DNA of 64,000 nucleotides, taken from positions 26,358 through 90,357 of the forward strand of contig JASGFT010000001.1 in the NCBI GenBank assembly GCA_047605425.1, written 5' to 3'. Position 1 is the stretch's first letter, and every line of letters starts with the position of its first letter. The position numbers and the translations under genes were made by a program. Source of the stretch: JAKPAM01 sp047605425. GTDB lineage: Bacteria > Pseudomonadota > Gammaproteobacteria > Burkholderiales > Burkholderiaceae_E. Of the stretch, positions 35,581-45,057 are shown piece by piece. The notes beneath the pieces were generated by a model. It did no database searches, had not been told where the DNA came from, and saw only the letters and a program-made list of their open reading frames with translations.

Positions 35581-37785
35581 TTGAACCTCCGATGGCGACT
35601 GGGGCTGCGCTGGACGCTGCTGCTGGCCTTGCTGCCGCTGCTGACGCTGCCTTGGATCGGCCTGCGCTTCGTCGAGCGGATGGCCGAGCTGGCGCGCGAC
35701 GAGCGGCTCGAGAACCAGGCCACGTCGGCGCGCGCGCTGGCCGCCTCGCTGCACGAACGGCGCGAGCTGTTCGAGACCGGCGCCGAACCCGCGCGCCTGC
35801 CGGCGGGCGCGCAGACGCTGCCGGTCGAGAACGTGCCGGCCAATGGCCGGGCGTGGCCCGACTGGCGGCTGCTGCCATGGCGCGAGTTGCCGGTACAGAC
35901 GAATCCGGCCTCGCCGGCCAACCTGTTCCACGTCCGCGTGGCCGCCGCGCGATTCGACGCGCAGCCCGAACGCCTGCTGCTGGCGATCGAGATCGACGAC
36001 GAACGCTACGTGCCCGCGCCGCCGGGCACCGATTCGTCGACCGTGCTGGCCGCCGAGGGATCGGTGGCCCCCACCGACGCGCTGATCGTCGAGGCCGGCG
36101 CGTCGGCCGACGCGCTGGTCGCGCAGCGGATCCAGGTCTTCGAGCGCGAAGGCGGCTGGCGCACCGAGCTGACGATCGTCGGCGCGCCGCCGGCGCTGCT
36201 GCGCATCCGCGCCCAGGACGTCGACTACCTGGGTACCCGCCGCATCGAGGCCGTCTGCGACTCGGGACTGCTCGCGCCGACGGCGCCGCCGCGGGTCGAC
36301 GGTGACACGATCGAAGGGCTGCGCCAGCAGGCCTTGTGGGCCGACACGATCCGCGCGCTCGAACGCGTGTCCGGGCGGGTATCGATCTACGACGCGCACG
36401 GCGCGCTGCGCGCCCAGCGCGGCAGCCTCGCCGCCGCGCCGATCGAGCCCGACGGCTGGCAGGCTCGGCTCGCGCAGATGCTGCTGTCGGCCGCCGTCGG
36501 CATCCGGCCCGAGGCCGCGGCGCCCAACGACGGCGGCGACAACCCGCTGCTGTCGCCGCTGGCGAGGGCGCTGGCCGGCGCGCCGGCCCAGCAGAGCCAC
36601 CGGATCGGCGTCCAGGCCGGCATGCCCGCCTGGATCCTGACCAGCGCGCACCCGATCTGGGTCGAGGACCGGATCGTCGGCGCGCTGGTGCTCGAAGAGA
36701 ACACCGCTGCCCGGCTGGTCCTCGGCCAGGCCGCGCTCGAACGGCTGACGCTACTGGCCGCGCTGGCGGTCGCCGCCAGCGTGATGGCGCTGCTGCTGGT
36801 CGCCTCGATCACGGTCGGCCGGGTCGTGCGGCTGCGCAACGAGGCCGAAACCGCGATCGACCCGCGCGGCCGCGTGCTGCACACGATTCGCGAATCGGCG
36901 CTGGCCGACGAGCTCGGCGATCTGCGTTCGAGCTACGCGCGAGTGCTGGCGCGGCTGCGCGAGCACCAGGAATACCTGGCCAACCTGCGCAGCCGCCTCG
37001 TGCACGAGCTGCGCACGCCGATCATGGTCGTGCGCTCGTCGCTCGAGAACCTGTCGGCCGAAACCGATCCGGGCCTGCGCGACGCCTACATCGGCCGCGT
37101 GCAGGCCGGCGCGGCGCGGCTCGAACGGATCCTCGGCAGCATGGGCGAGGCATCGAGCCTCGAGACAATGCTGGCCGACAGCGAAATGGAAGAGGTCGAC
37201 CTGCGCAAGCTGATGGCCGCGTGCACCGACGGCTATCGCAGCGCGTTCGCGCCGCGCGAGTTCGAGCTGCGGTCCGAGGCCGACCCGGCGCTGTGCTCGG
37301 GCGTGCCCGAGGCGATCGCCCAGGCGCTGGACAAGCTGGTCTCCAACGCGATCGACTTCGCGCTGCCCGGCACGCCGATCGTCGTCACGCTGAGCGCGGT
37401 GCGACGCGCGCAGTTGCCTCCCGAGGCCGGCCGGGCGAAGATGCCGGGGCGTTGGTGGCCGCGCCGATGGCGGACCGACGATCGCGCCGCGTCGCCGGGC
37501 CACCGGCCCGATGCGTTCTGGCAGATCGCGGTGCGCAACGAGGGGCCGTCGCTACCGCGCAACATGGGCGAAAGCCTGCTCGACCAGATGGTCTCCGTGC
37601 GCGGCGATCGTCAAAGTGAGCAGACGCACCTCGGTCTCGGCCTGTATCTGGTAAGGTTGATCGCCGAATTCCACGGCGGCGAGGCGTTCGCTCGCAATGT
37701 GCTGGGCGGCGTCGAGGCCGGATTCACGCTGCGGTCCGGCGGCGGATTCGGACCGGCCATCTCCGCGACGCATTCTGCAACCTGA
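35581..37785 (+). CDS. Membrane sensor histidine kinase, partner of the preceding regulator
   Basis: Inner-membrane sensor kinase of 734 residues from a TTG start with GGAAGG upstream. A first membrane segment near residues 11-30 (LRWTLLLALLPLLTLPWIGL) and a second near 385-405 (LAALAVAASVMALLLVASI) bound an exceptionally long periplasmic domain of about 350 residues. Then follow a HAMP-like linker, the H-box with His475 (RLVHELRTPIMVVRSSLENL), the N-box (ALDKLVSNAIDFALPG) and the G-box (THLGLGLYLVRLIAEFHGGEA). The H-box wording SSLENL and the overall layout match kinases of the PdsS/ChvG type. An insertion rich in Arg and Trp lies between the N and G boxes (about residues 615-640). The signal sensed is unknown. 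Confidence 0.87.
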   Translation: MNLRWRLGLRWTLLLALLPLLTLPWIGLRFVERMAELARDERLENQATSARALAASLHERRELFETGAEPARLPAGAQTLPVENVPANGRAWPDWRLLPWRELPVQTNPASPANLFHVRVAAARFDAQPERLLLAIEIDDERYVPAPPGTDSSTVLAAEGSVAPTDALIVEAGASADALVAQRIQVFEREGGWRTELTIVGAPPALLRIRAQDVDYLGTRRIEAVCDSGLLAPTAPPRVDGDTIEGLRQQALWADTIRALERVSGRVSIYDAHGALRAQRGSLAAAPIEPDGWQARLAQMLLSAAVGIRPEAAAPNDGGDNPLLSPLARALAGAPAQQSHRIGVQAGMPAWILTSAHPIWVEDRIVGALVLEENTAARLVLGQAALERLTLLAALAVAASVMALLLVASITVGRVVRLRNEAETAIDPRGRVLHTIRESALADELGDLRSSYARVLARLREHQEYLANLRSRLVHELRTPIMVVRSSLENLSAETDPGLRDAYIGRVQAGAARLERILGSMGEASSLETMLADSEMEEVDLRKLMAACTDGYRSAFAPREFELRSEADPALCSGVPEAIAQALDKLVSNAIDFALPGTPIVVTLSAVRRAQLPPEAGRAKMPGRWWPRRWRTDDRAASPGHRPDAFWQIAVRNEGPSLPRNMGESLLDQMVSVRGDRQSEQTHLGLGLYLVRLIAEFHGGEAFARNVLGGVEAGFTLRSGGGFGPAISATHSAT

Positions 37786-37812
37786 AAGAGGGTCAGGCTG
37801 TCCGATACTCTA

Positions 37813-37970
37813 GTGTCGTGAATCGGAAGCTCGCCGAAGAAATCCGCCGAGAATCAGCGCCATGCCGCGTTGCAAATCCTCGCGATACCTCGTTATCGCT
37901 GCGGTTTGCGCCTTGCCTGGCACCGATTTCGACTGATTTCTTTCTTCGGCGAGCTTCTGATTCACGACAC
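37813..37970. repeat. 158-bp long imperfect palindrome, MITE-like
   Basis: The outer 30 bases at 37813-37842 and 37941-37970 are inverted repeats with one mismatch (arm begins GTGTCGTGAATC and continues GAAGCTCGCCGAAGAAA). The interior also folds back: the stretch from about 37855 to 37886 is similar to the reverse complement of 37892-37922, and AATCAG/CTGATT pair between. Almost the whole element can thus form one long hairpin with a tiny loop. It sits between the sensor-kinase gene and galU, ending 83 bases before the galU start. No target-site duplication is obvious and no transposase is present. A non-autonomous transposon (MITE) or a structured RNA are both possible. Confidence 0.75.
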
Positions 37971-38053
37971 CCAGGCTGGACGCGGGCCGGTCCTCGACCT
38001 CACCTCGAAAACCCAAGACACCCCCTACTACACGCCAAATCGCTGCAACCGCC

Positions 38054-38875
<822 letters not shown>

Positions 38876-38884
38876 GCGAGCCCC

Positions 38885-38899
38885 GGCCGGGCGCCGGCC
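38885..38899. terminator. Small GC stem-loop after galU
   Basis: GGCCGG (38885-38890) and CCGGCC (38894-38899) around a three-base loop, ten bases past the galU stop. No T-tract follows. It is a weak candidate terminator or pause site. Confidence 0.25.
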
Positions 38900-39007
38900 A
38901 CCCGTTTTCGCGGGCGGCGGCGCGTCCCGACTGTCGATTGGTCGGAGGATCAGCGATAATGGGCGCCTTCATCGGCACGATGCCGACACGTCAAGGATCC
39001 TCCTCCC

Positions 39008-40345
39008 ATGAAGATTTCGGTCATCGGTACCGGCTATGTCGGCCTGGTCACCGGCGCCTGCCTGGCAGACGTCGGCAATGACGTCCTGTGCGTCGACATC
39101 GACGAGAACAAGGTCGATCGCCTTCGCAACGGCGAGATCCCGATCTACGAACCGGGCCTCGACCAGATCGTGAAACGCAACGTCGCCTCGGGCCAGTTGC
39201 GCTTCACGTCCCGGCCCGAAGAAGGCGCGCGCTTCGGCGTCGTGCAGATGATCGCCGTCGGCACGCCACCCGGCGAAGACGGCTCGGCCGACCTGAGCCA
39301 CGTGATCGCCGCCGCGCGCGGCATCGCCCGCCACGCGACCGGCTACGTCGTCGTCGTCGACAAGAGCACGGTGCCGGTCGGCACGGCCGACAAGGTCGCG
39401 CAGGCGTTCCGCGACGAGCTGGATGCGCGCGGCGCCAAGCTGGATTTCGCCGTCGTCTCCAATCCCGAGTTCCTGAAGGAAGGCGCGGCGATCGAGGACT
39501 TCAGCAAGCCCGACCGGATCATCCTCGGCGTCGAGGACGCGCGCGCCGAGAAGATCATGCGCGAGCTGTACCAGCCGTTCCAGCGCAACCGCGACCGGAC
39601 GATGGTCATGTCGCTGCGCTCGGCCGAGCTGACCAAGTACGCGGCCAACGCGATGCTGGCCACGCGGATCTCGTTCATGAACGAGCTGGCCAACCTGGCC
39701 GAGCGCATGGACGCCGACATCGAGGACGTGCGCCGCGGCATCGGCGCCGATCCGCGGATCGGCCCGAGCTTCCTGTACGCCGGCACCGGCTACGGCGGAT
39801 CGTGCTTTCCGAAGGACGTCAAGGCGCTGTCGCGCACCGCCACGCAGGCCGGCGCGTCGATGAAGGTGCTCGACGCCGTCGAATCCGCCAACGACCAGCA
39901 AAAGCAGGTGCTCGTCGACAAGGCGCGCAGGCACTATGGCGGCGCGCTGCGCGGCAGGCATTTCGCGCTGTGGGGCCTGGCGTTCAAGCCCAATACCGAC
40001 GACATGCGCGAAGCGCCGTCGCTGACGATCATCGAGCGGTTGCTGGCCGAGGGCGCGACCATCGCCGCCTTCGATCCGGTGGCGATGAACGAAGCGCGCA
40101 AGGCGCTGGGCGAACGGCCGGGCCTGACTTACGGCTCCCACCAGGACGCCGTGCTCGAGAAAGCCGATGCGCTGATCATCGTCACCGAGTGGAAGCAGTT
40201 CCGCAGCCCGGATTTCGACGACATCGCCCGGCAGCTTCGCGCGCCGGTGATCTTCGACGGCCGCAACCTCTACGATCCGGACCGGATGGCCGAGCGCGGC
40301 TTCACTTATCACAGCATCGGACGCGGCACGCGCTCGCCGGCATGA
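39008..40345 (+). CDS. ugd: UDP-glucose 6-dehydrogenase
   Basis: Oxidises UDP-glucose to UDP-glucuronate in two NAD-dependent steps. Rossmann motif MKISVIGTGYVGLVTGACLAD at the N-terminus; catalytic Cys in GTGYGGSCFPKDVKALS near residue 264; the central helix ELTKYAANAMLATRISFMNE and the C-terminal LAFKPNTDDMREAPS are family hallmarks. Length is 445 residues. It overlaps srkA by ATGA and follows galU by 132 bases. A GATAAT at 38955-38960 may be the -10 of its own promoter. Confidence 0.95.
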   Translation: MKISVIGTGYVGLVTGACLADVGNDVLCVDIDENKVDRLRNGEIPIYEPGLDQIVKRNVASGQLRFTSRPEEGARFGVVQMIAVGTPPGEDGSADLSHVIAAARGIARHATGYVVVVDKSTVPVGTADKVAQAFRDELDARGAKLDFAVVSNPEFLKEGAAIEDFSKPDRIILGVEDARAEKIMRELYQPFQRNRDRTMVMSLRSAELTKYAANAMLATRISFMNELANLAERMDADIEDVRRGIGADPRIGPSFLYAGTGYGGSCFPKDVKALSRTATQAGASMKVLDAVESANDQQKQVLVDKARRHYGGALRGRHFALWGLAFKPNTDDMREAPSLTIIERLLAEGATIAAFDPVAMNEARKALGERPGLTYGSHQDAVLEKADALIIVTEWKQFRSPDFDDIARQLRAPVIFDGRNLYDPDRMAERGFTYHSIGRGTRSPA

Positions 40346-41439
40346 ACCGCGCCGACGGCGACGGCCCGCGCGGCGACGCCGGCCCGCCGCCGTACGCCGA
40401 CCTGACGCCCGACCGCCTCCTCGATGCGCTGGCGTCGATCGGCCTGCTCGGCGACGGACGCCTGCTGAGCCTGAACAGCTACGAGAACCGCGTCTACCAG
40501 GTCTATCTGGACGACGCGCCCGATGCCGTCGTCGACGCGCTGCGCGGCCCGGGCCACGGCGGCGCGGCGCGCGACGAGCGGCCGGCGCCGAACCTGTCCG
40601 TCGTCGTCAAGTTCTACCGGCCGGGCCGCTGGCTCGACGAGCAGATCCTCGAGGAGCATGCGTTCACGACGCAGCTCGAGACGCGCGAGATCCCGGTCGT
40701 CCCGCCGCTGGCGATCGGCGGCGCCGGCCACACGCTGCACCATTTCGAAGGCCATCGTTTCGCCGTGTTCCGGCGCCAGGGCGGGCGCCCGCCCGAGCTG
40801 GACGACCCGGCGACGCGCCAGTGGATCGGGCGCTTCATCGGGCGGATCCATGCGGTCGGCCGCGCGCGGCCTTTCGAGACGCGGCCGGCGCTGGACCTGG
40901 ACAGCTTCGGCACCGAGCCTCGCGACTGGCTGCTCGCGCACGACGCGGTTCCGCCCGAGCTGCTGCCCGCGTGGCGGGCGGCCGTCGACCTGGCGCTCGA
41001 CGGCGTGCGCGAGGCGTTCTCGCGCTGGCCGGCGACGCCGATCCGGCTGCATGGCGACAACCATCCGGGCAACGTGCTGTGGACCGACGACGGGCCGCAC
41101 TTCGTCGATTTCGACGACTGCCGCGCCGGCCCGGCCGTGCAGGACCTGTGGATGCTGCTGGCCGGCGATCGCGAGACGATGACGACGCAGCTCGACGACC
41201 TGCTGGCCGGCTACCGGTCGTTCTGCGAGTTCGACGAGCGCGAGCTGCAATTGATCGAGCCGCTGCGCACGCTCAGGCTGATCCACTACAGCGCGTGGCT
41301 CGCGCGGCGCTGGCACGACCCGGCCTTTCCGGCCGCGTTCCCGTGGTTCGGCAGCGCGCGCTACTGGCAGGATCGCGTGCTCGAGTTGCGCGAGCAGATC
41401 GCGGCGATGCAGGAACCGGCGCTGGCGCCGACGCGCTAG
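40342..41439 (+). CDS. srkA: Stress-response serine/threonine kinase SrkA (RdoA/YihE)
   Basis: APH-fold protein kinase of 365 residues. The catalytic loop is RLHGDNHPGNVLW near residues 236-248 and the metal-binding segment VDFDDCRAGPAVQDLWML follows; the nucleotide-binding part includes SLNSYENRVYQV and VVVKFYRPGRW. An insertion (about residues 60-85) with Gly, Ala and Arg is not in E. coli SrkA. In E. coli the kinase protects against envelope and oxidative stress. It is translationally coupled to ugd. Confidence 0.88.
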   Translation: MNRADGDGPRGDAGPPPYADLTPDRLLDALASIGLLGDGRLLSLNSYENRVYQVYLDDAPDAVVDALRGPGHGGAARDERPAPNLSVVVKFYRPGRWLDEQILEEHAFTTQLETREIPVVPPLAIGGAGHTLHHFEGHRFAVFRRQGGRPPELDDPATRQWIGRFIGRIHAVGRARPFETRPALDLDSFGTEPRDWLLAHDAVPPELLPAWRAAVDLALDGVREAFSRWPATPIRLHGDNHPGNVLWTDDGPHFVDFDDCRAGPAVQDLWMLLAGDRETMTTQLDDLLAGYRSFCEFDERELQLIEPLRTLRLIHYSAWLARRWHDPAFPAAFPWFGSARYWQDRVLELREQIAAMQEPALAPTR

Positions 41440-41581
41440 CACCGCCCACCCAGGCATCGAGTCCGTTCACGCGAAGCTCGAACCGCGTCGAAACCCGCTC
41501 CCGCCAGTGCACTAGAATCCCGTTGTCGACGCGCGGTCCCGCTGCCGCCGCCATCATTCGAAACGACGAGAGGACATCACG

Positions 41582-42433
41582 ATGAGCATCAAGACGGTCG
41601 GAATCATCGGCGCCGGCGCCATGGGCAACGGCATCGCGCAGGTCTGCGCGGTCGCGGGCCTGAACGCGATCATGCAGGACATCAACGAAGCCGCGCTCGA
41701 CAAGGCGATGAAAACCATCGGCGCTTCGCTCGAACGGCTGGTGCGCAAGGGCACGCTGACCGAGGCCCAGACCGCCGAGGTGCTGGCCCGCATCAAGACG
41801 ACGACCGCCGCCGCCGACCTGGCCCCCAGCGACATCGTCATCGAGGCGGCGACCGAGAACGAAGCGCTCAAGCTCAAGCTGCTGCAAGCCGTCGACGCGA
41901 TCCTGCCGCCGTCAGCGATCATCGCCAGCAACACCTCTTCGATCTCGATCACCAAGCTGGCCGCCGCCACCTCCCGGCCCGACAAGTTCATCGGCATGCA
42001 CTTCTTCAACCCGGTGCCGGTGATGGCGCTGGTCGAGATCATCACCGGCCTGCGCACCTCGCGGGCCACCGCCGATACCGTCGCCGAGCTGGCGAGAACG
42101 CTGGGCAAGACGCCGATCGGCGTCAAGAACAGCGCCGGCTTCGTCGTCAACCGGATCCTGTGCCCGATGATCAACGAAGCGATCTTCACGCTGCAGGAAG
42201 GCCTGGCGACGGCCGAGGAGATCGACGCCGGCATGAAGCTCGGCTGCAATCATCCGATCGGCCCGCTGGCGCTGTGCGACCTGGTCGGCCTGGACGTGCA
42301 ACTGGCCGTCATGCACGTGCTGTACCAAACGTTCAATGACCCGAAGTATCGTCCGGCGCCGCTGCTGCAGGAGATGGTCGACGCCGGCATGCTGGGCCGC
42401 AAGTCAGGCCAGGGCTTCTACAAGTACGGCTGA
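41582..42433 (+). CDS. 3-hydroxybutyryl-CoA dehydrogenase
   Basis: NAD-dependent 3-hydroxyacyl-CoA dehydrogenase of 283 residues, single-domain type (Hbd/PaaH). N-terminal IGIIGAGAMGNGIAQVCA is the NAD-binding motif; the catalytic His is in FIGMHFFNPVPVMALVEII, and the partner Asn in VKNSAGFVVNRILCPMINEA. The C-terminal helical domain ends LGRKSGQGFYKYG as usual. It could act in butanoate or polyhydroxyalkanoate metabolism, or phenylacetate breakdown. A TAGAAT about 70 bases before the start may be its -10. Its 3' end overlaps the marR gene on the other strand by 16 bases. Confidence 0.92.
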   Translation: MSIKTVGIIGAGAMGNGIAQVCAVAGLNAIMQDINEAALDKAMKTIGASLERLVRKGTLTEAQTAEVLARIKTTTAAADLAPSDIVIEAATENEALKLKLLQAVDAILPPSAIIASNTSSISITKLAAATSRPDKFIGMHFFNPVPVMALVEIITGLRTSRATADTVAELARTLGKTPIGVKNSAGFVVNRILCPMINEAIFTLQEGLATAEEIDAGMKLGCNHPIGPLALCDLVGLDVQLAVMHVLYQTFNDPKYRPAPLLQEMVDAGMLGRKSGQGFYKYG

Positions 42434-42915
42434 TCGGCCTCGGCGGCGGCCGGTCGGTCGCCGTCCGCGGCGTGCTGCGCGCGGAAGGCCTCGAGCCGCT
42501 CGAGCAGCCCGCCGAGCCGCTGCTCCAGCCCGTCGAAATCGGCGTCGCCCAGACCGGCGAACGCCTGCTTCAGGTAAGCGACGTGCAGCCCGAACACGCG
42601 CCCGAACTCGCGCTGCCCGGCCTCGCTGAGCACGATGCGCACGCTGCGCCGGTCGGCCGCCAGCGGCTCGCGCCGGACGAGCCCGCGCCGCTCGAGCCGG
42701 TCGATGACGCCGGTCAGCGTTCCCTTGGTGATCAGCGTCTTGTCGCCGAGTTCCTTGAACGTCATGCCGGCGGTGTTGCCCAGCGTGGCGATGATGTCGA
42801 ACTGGGCGGGCGTCAGGTCCGTGCGCCGGCGAAGGTGCGCGCCGGAAATCCGCTCGAACGACTGGTAGCACTGCGCGAGCAGCCGCACGGTGCGAAGGAA
42901 GCGCTCGGCCATCAT
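42418..42915 (-). CDS. MarR-family transcriptional regulator
   Basis: Winged-helix regulator of 165 residues from ATG 42915 (MMAERFLRTVRLL); a TTG at 42969 would add 18 residues but these are Gly/Arg-rich and unsupported. The DNA-binding part is LTPAQFDIIATLGNTAGMTFKELGD, with KTLITKGTLTGVIDRLERRGLV as recognition helix and wing RREPLAADRRSVRIVLSEAG. It lies downstream of yceI on the same strand and may control the cybB-yceI-yceI operon, whose promoter has a palindrome. The ligand is unknown. Confidence 0.87.
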   Translation of the reverse strand: MMAERFLRTVRLLAQCYQSFERISGAHLRRRTDLTPAQFDIIATLGNTAGMTFKELGDKTLITKGTLTGVIDRLERRGLVRREPLAADRRSVRIVLSEAGQREFGRVFGLHVAYLKQAFAGLGDADFDGLEQRLGGLLERLEAFRAQHAADGDRPAAAEADQPYL

Positions 42916-42979
42916 CGACCCGCCGCGACCGAATGCCCGCCCTCGCCCGTCATCGCCGACCTCGCTCAATCGGCCCCGC

Positions 42980-43549
42980 TCAATCGGCCTTGACGGCCTC
43001 GGCCTGGATCGCCAGCCTGATCTTGGGCGAGAACCGCGGCACGCCGTAGCCGAGGCCGAACTCGCTGCGATCGAACTCGGCCGTCGCGTCGGCGCCGCAG
43101 ACCTCGCGCTTGAGCATCGGGTGCTCGATGCACTTGAACGAACGGATCTTCAGCGGCACCGGCTTGGTCACGCCGAGCATCGTCAGCTCGCCGTCCACCT
43201 CGACCGGCGCGTCGCCGTCGAATTTGATCGACTTGCCGACATAAGTGATCGTCGGAAACTTCTCGACGTTGAACATGTCGGCGCTCTTGGCGTGACCGTT
43301 GAGCTTTTCGTTGCCGAAGTCGATGCTGGCCGGGTCGATCGCGATGTCGACCGAGCCGGTCTTGGCCGCGCGATCGATCGCGACCGTGCCCTTGCTGCTG
43401 TTGAACTTGCCGCGCCACACCGAAATGCCCAGATGATCGGCTTCGAAGCTCGGATAGGTATGGTTCGGATCGATGTTGTAGGTCTGCGCGAACGCCGACG
43501 AGCAGGTGGCGGCGGCGAGCAGGCACGTCAGCGCGATGCGTTTCTTCAT
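42980..43549 (-). CDS. yceI: YceI-family periplasmic protein 1
   Basis: Lipocalin-like protein of 189 residues with signal peptide MKKRIALTCLLAAATCSSAFA, mature start QTYNIDPNHTYPSFEADHLG. Conserved YceI features are the His in DPNHTYPSF, FNSSKGTVAIDRAAKTGSVD, and FPTITYVGKSIKF. YceI proteins bind isoprenoid lipids such as polyprenyl quinones in the periplasm. An internal pair of cysteines (FKCIEHPMLKREVCG) may form a disulphide. It is the distal member of a cybB-yceI-yceI array. Confidence 0.92.
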   Translation of the reverse strand: MKKRIALTCLLAAATCSSAFAQTYNIDPNHTYPSFEADHLGISVWRGKFNSSKGTVAIDRAAKTGSVDIAIDPASIDFGNEKLNGHAKSADMFNVEKFPTITYVGKSIKFDGDAPVEVDGELTMLGVTKPVPLKIRSFKCIEHPMLKREVCGADATAEFDRSEFGLGYGVPRFSPKIRLAIQAEAVKAD

Positions 43550-43670
43550 TGTGTTCCCCTGTATGGCACTCGAAAAGGAGCCGGGCGACGACGCCCGGCG
43601 GCGGATGGCCGTCAGCGCGCCCGTCGCGCGCGCCCGCTGCCGGCCTTCGATCGATGCGATCGGTGAACGA

Positions 43671-44282
43671 TCAGGGCGCCGCGACGACGCGGAACTTGAT
43701 CGTGACCTCGTCGGCGACCATGCTGGTGTCCTTCCATTCGCCTTCGCCGACGTTGAAGCTCAGCCGCTTGATCGGCAACGCGCCTTCGAAGACCCGCGCG
43801 CCGCCGTCCTGCTTGACGCTGAGCGGGAACGACACGTCCTGCGTCCTGCCCTTGATCGTCAGCTTGCCGGACACGTCGAGCTTGCCGCCGGCGCCGGGCT
43901 GGATCCGGCTCGACACGAAGCTCGCTTTCGGAAACTGGGCGGCGTCGAACCATTCCTTCTTGCGCACCTCGGCGCTGTAGCTCGGGTCGCCCAGATCGAG
44001 GCTGGCCACGTCGACCTCGACCTGGGCGGTCGATGCGTCGGGCCGGGCGGCGTCATAAGCGACCTGCGCGCTGAAGGACTTGAACGGCGCATCGACCGGT
44101 ACGTTCATCTGCTTGAACGTGGCGACGACCTGGCTGCGGGCCGGATCGGCCTTCAAGGCGGTGGCCGCCCAGACGGGCAGCGCGATCAGCGCCGCGGCGC
44201 CGGCGACCGACACGGCGATACGCAGCGCGCGCGGCAACGGCAGCGAACGGGAAACGGAAGGACTGGGCGAGCGGTCGTTCAT
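43671..44282 (-). CDS. YceI-family periplasmic protein 2
   Basis: Second YceI paralogue, 203 residues, with an N-terminal hydrophobic segment (LRIAVSVAGAAALIALPVWA) that may serve as signal peptide or anchor. The lipocalin core has SQVVATFKQMNVPVDAPFKS, YSAEVRKKEWFDAAQFPKAS and LTIKGRTQDVSFPLSV. The start ATG at 44282 has GGAG seven bases upstream. It is clearly diverged from the first copy. Its position right behind the cytochrome b561 gene is a common arrangement and suggests a quinone-linked periplasmic role. Confidence 0.87.
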   Translation of the reverse strand: MNDRSPSPSVSRSLPLPRALRIAVSVAGAAALIALPVWAATALKADPARSQVVATFKQMNVPVDAPFKSFSAQVAYDAARPDASTAQVEVDVASLDLGDPSYSAEVRKKEWFDAAQFPKASFVSSRIQPGAGGKLDVSGKLTIKGRTQDVSFPLSVKQDGGARVFEGALPIKRLSFNVGEGEWKDTSMVADEVTIKFRVVAAP

Positions 44283-44332
44283 CGAGGGACTCCGGTCGGG
44301 AAGCGGCGGACGAAGGCGGCGCGGCGGCCGGG

Positions 44333-44884
44333 CTACGGAAGCATGCGGGACAGCAGCCGGTCGCGATCGATCAACTGATGCTTGATCACGGCCGCCAGGT
44401 GCAGCACGACCAGCCCGAGCATCGTCATGTTCAACAGATAGTGCAGGCCCTGCAGCGATTCCTTGAGCGCCGGGTCGGGCGCGATCAACACCGGCAGCGG
44501 CAGCACGCCGAGGTAGACGACCGGCACGCCGGCGGCCAGGCTGTAGAAGTAGCCGGACAGCGGCACCGCGAAGATCAGCACGTACAGCGCCCAGTGCACC
44601 GCGTGCGCGGCCAGCCGCTGCCAGGCCGGCATCGACGGCGAATCCGGCGGCGGGCGATGGCCGAGGCGCCAGATCAGGCGCAGGCAGGCGAGCGCGAAGA
44701 CCGTCACGCCCAGCCACTTGTGCCACGAGAAGTACTTGAGCTTGGTCGGCGTGATGCCCGGGATGTCGACCATCGTCAGGCCGAGCGCGAATGCCGCGAC
44801 GATCAGCAGCGCGATCAGCCAGTGCAGCACGATCGCCGTCAGCGTGTAACGCGGCTTGCCGTTCGTCTCGCGGGCGCTCGTCAT
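44333..44884 (-). CDS. cybB: Cytochrome b561 (CybB family)
   Basis: Four-helix di-heme b-type cytochrome of 183 residues in the inner membrane. Helices include AIVLHWLIALLIVAAFALGL, HKWLGVTVFALACLRLIW, HAVHWALYVLIFAVPLSGYF and LLNMTMLGLVVLHLAAVIKH; the His residues in LHW, WHKW, AVHW and LHLAAVIKH are candidate heme ligands. CybB acts as a superoxide:ubiquinone oxidoreductase in E. coli. It heads the cybB-yceI-yceI operon and has a recognisable promoter and palindrome directly upstream. Confidence 0.92.
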   Translation of the reverse strand: MTSARETNGKPRYTLTAIVLHWLIALLIVAAFALGLTMVDIPGITPTKLKYFSWHKWLGVTVFALACLRLIWRLGHRPPPDSPSMPAWQRLAAHAVHWALYVLIFAVPLSGYFYSLAAGVPVVYLGVLPLPVLIAPDPALKESLQGLHYLLNMTMLGLVVLHLAAVIKHQLIDRDRLLSRMLP

Positions 44885-44903
44885 GTCGGGCGCGTCTCCC
44901 GAA

Positions 44904-44919
44904 TGTTCTAGTTAGAACA
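44904..44919 (-). promoter_or_regulatory. Palindromic operator at the cybB promoter
   Basis: TGTTCTA-GT-TAGAACA is a perfect 16-base inverted repeat. It lies just downstream of the -10 element of the cybB promoter, that is, over the transcription start. A repressor bound here would block initiation. Candidates include the MarR-type protein encoded at 42418-42915, by proximity only. Confidence 0.62.
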
Positions 44920-44920
44920 A

Positions 44921-44948
44921 AATATAGCAGAAGCTGACGATAGGTCAA
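44921..44948 (-). promoter_or_regulatory. Sigma-70-type promoter of the cybB operon
   Basis: On the minus strand, TTGACC (44948-44943) is followed after 16 bases by TATATT (44926-44921). This is the best housekeeping-type promoter seen in the window. It is 37 bases upstream of the cybB ATG and abuts the palindrome at 44904-44919. Confidence 0.68.
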
Positions 44949-45057
44949 TCGAGGCCGGTTCACGACGGTCGAACCGATAGAATGCCCGCTGGCCCCGTTC
45001 GTCTCCGATTGGCGTTCCGATCGGCTCCGGCGACCAGGGCGCGGAGACCTCGATTCG

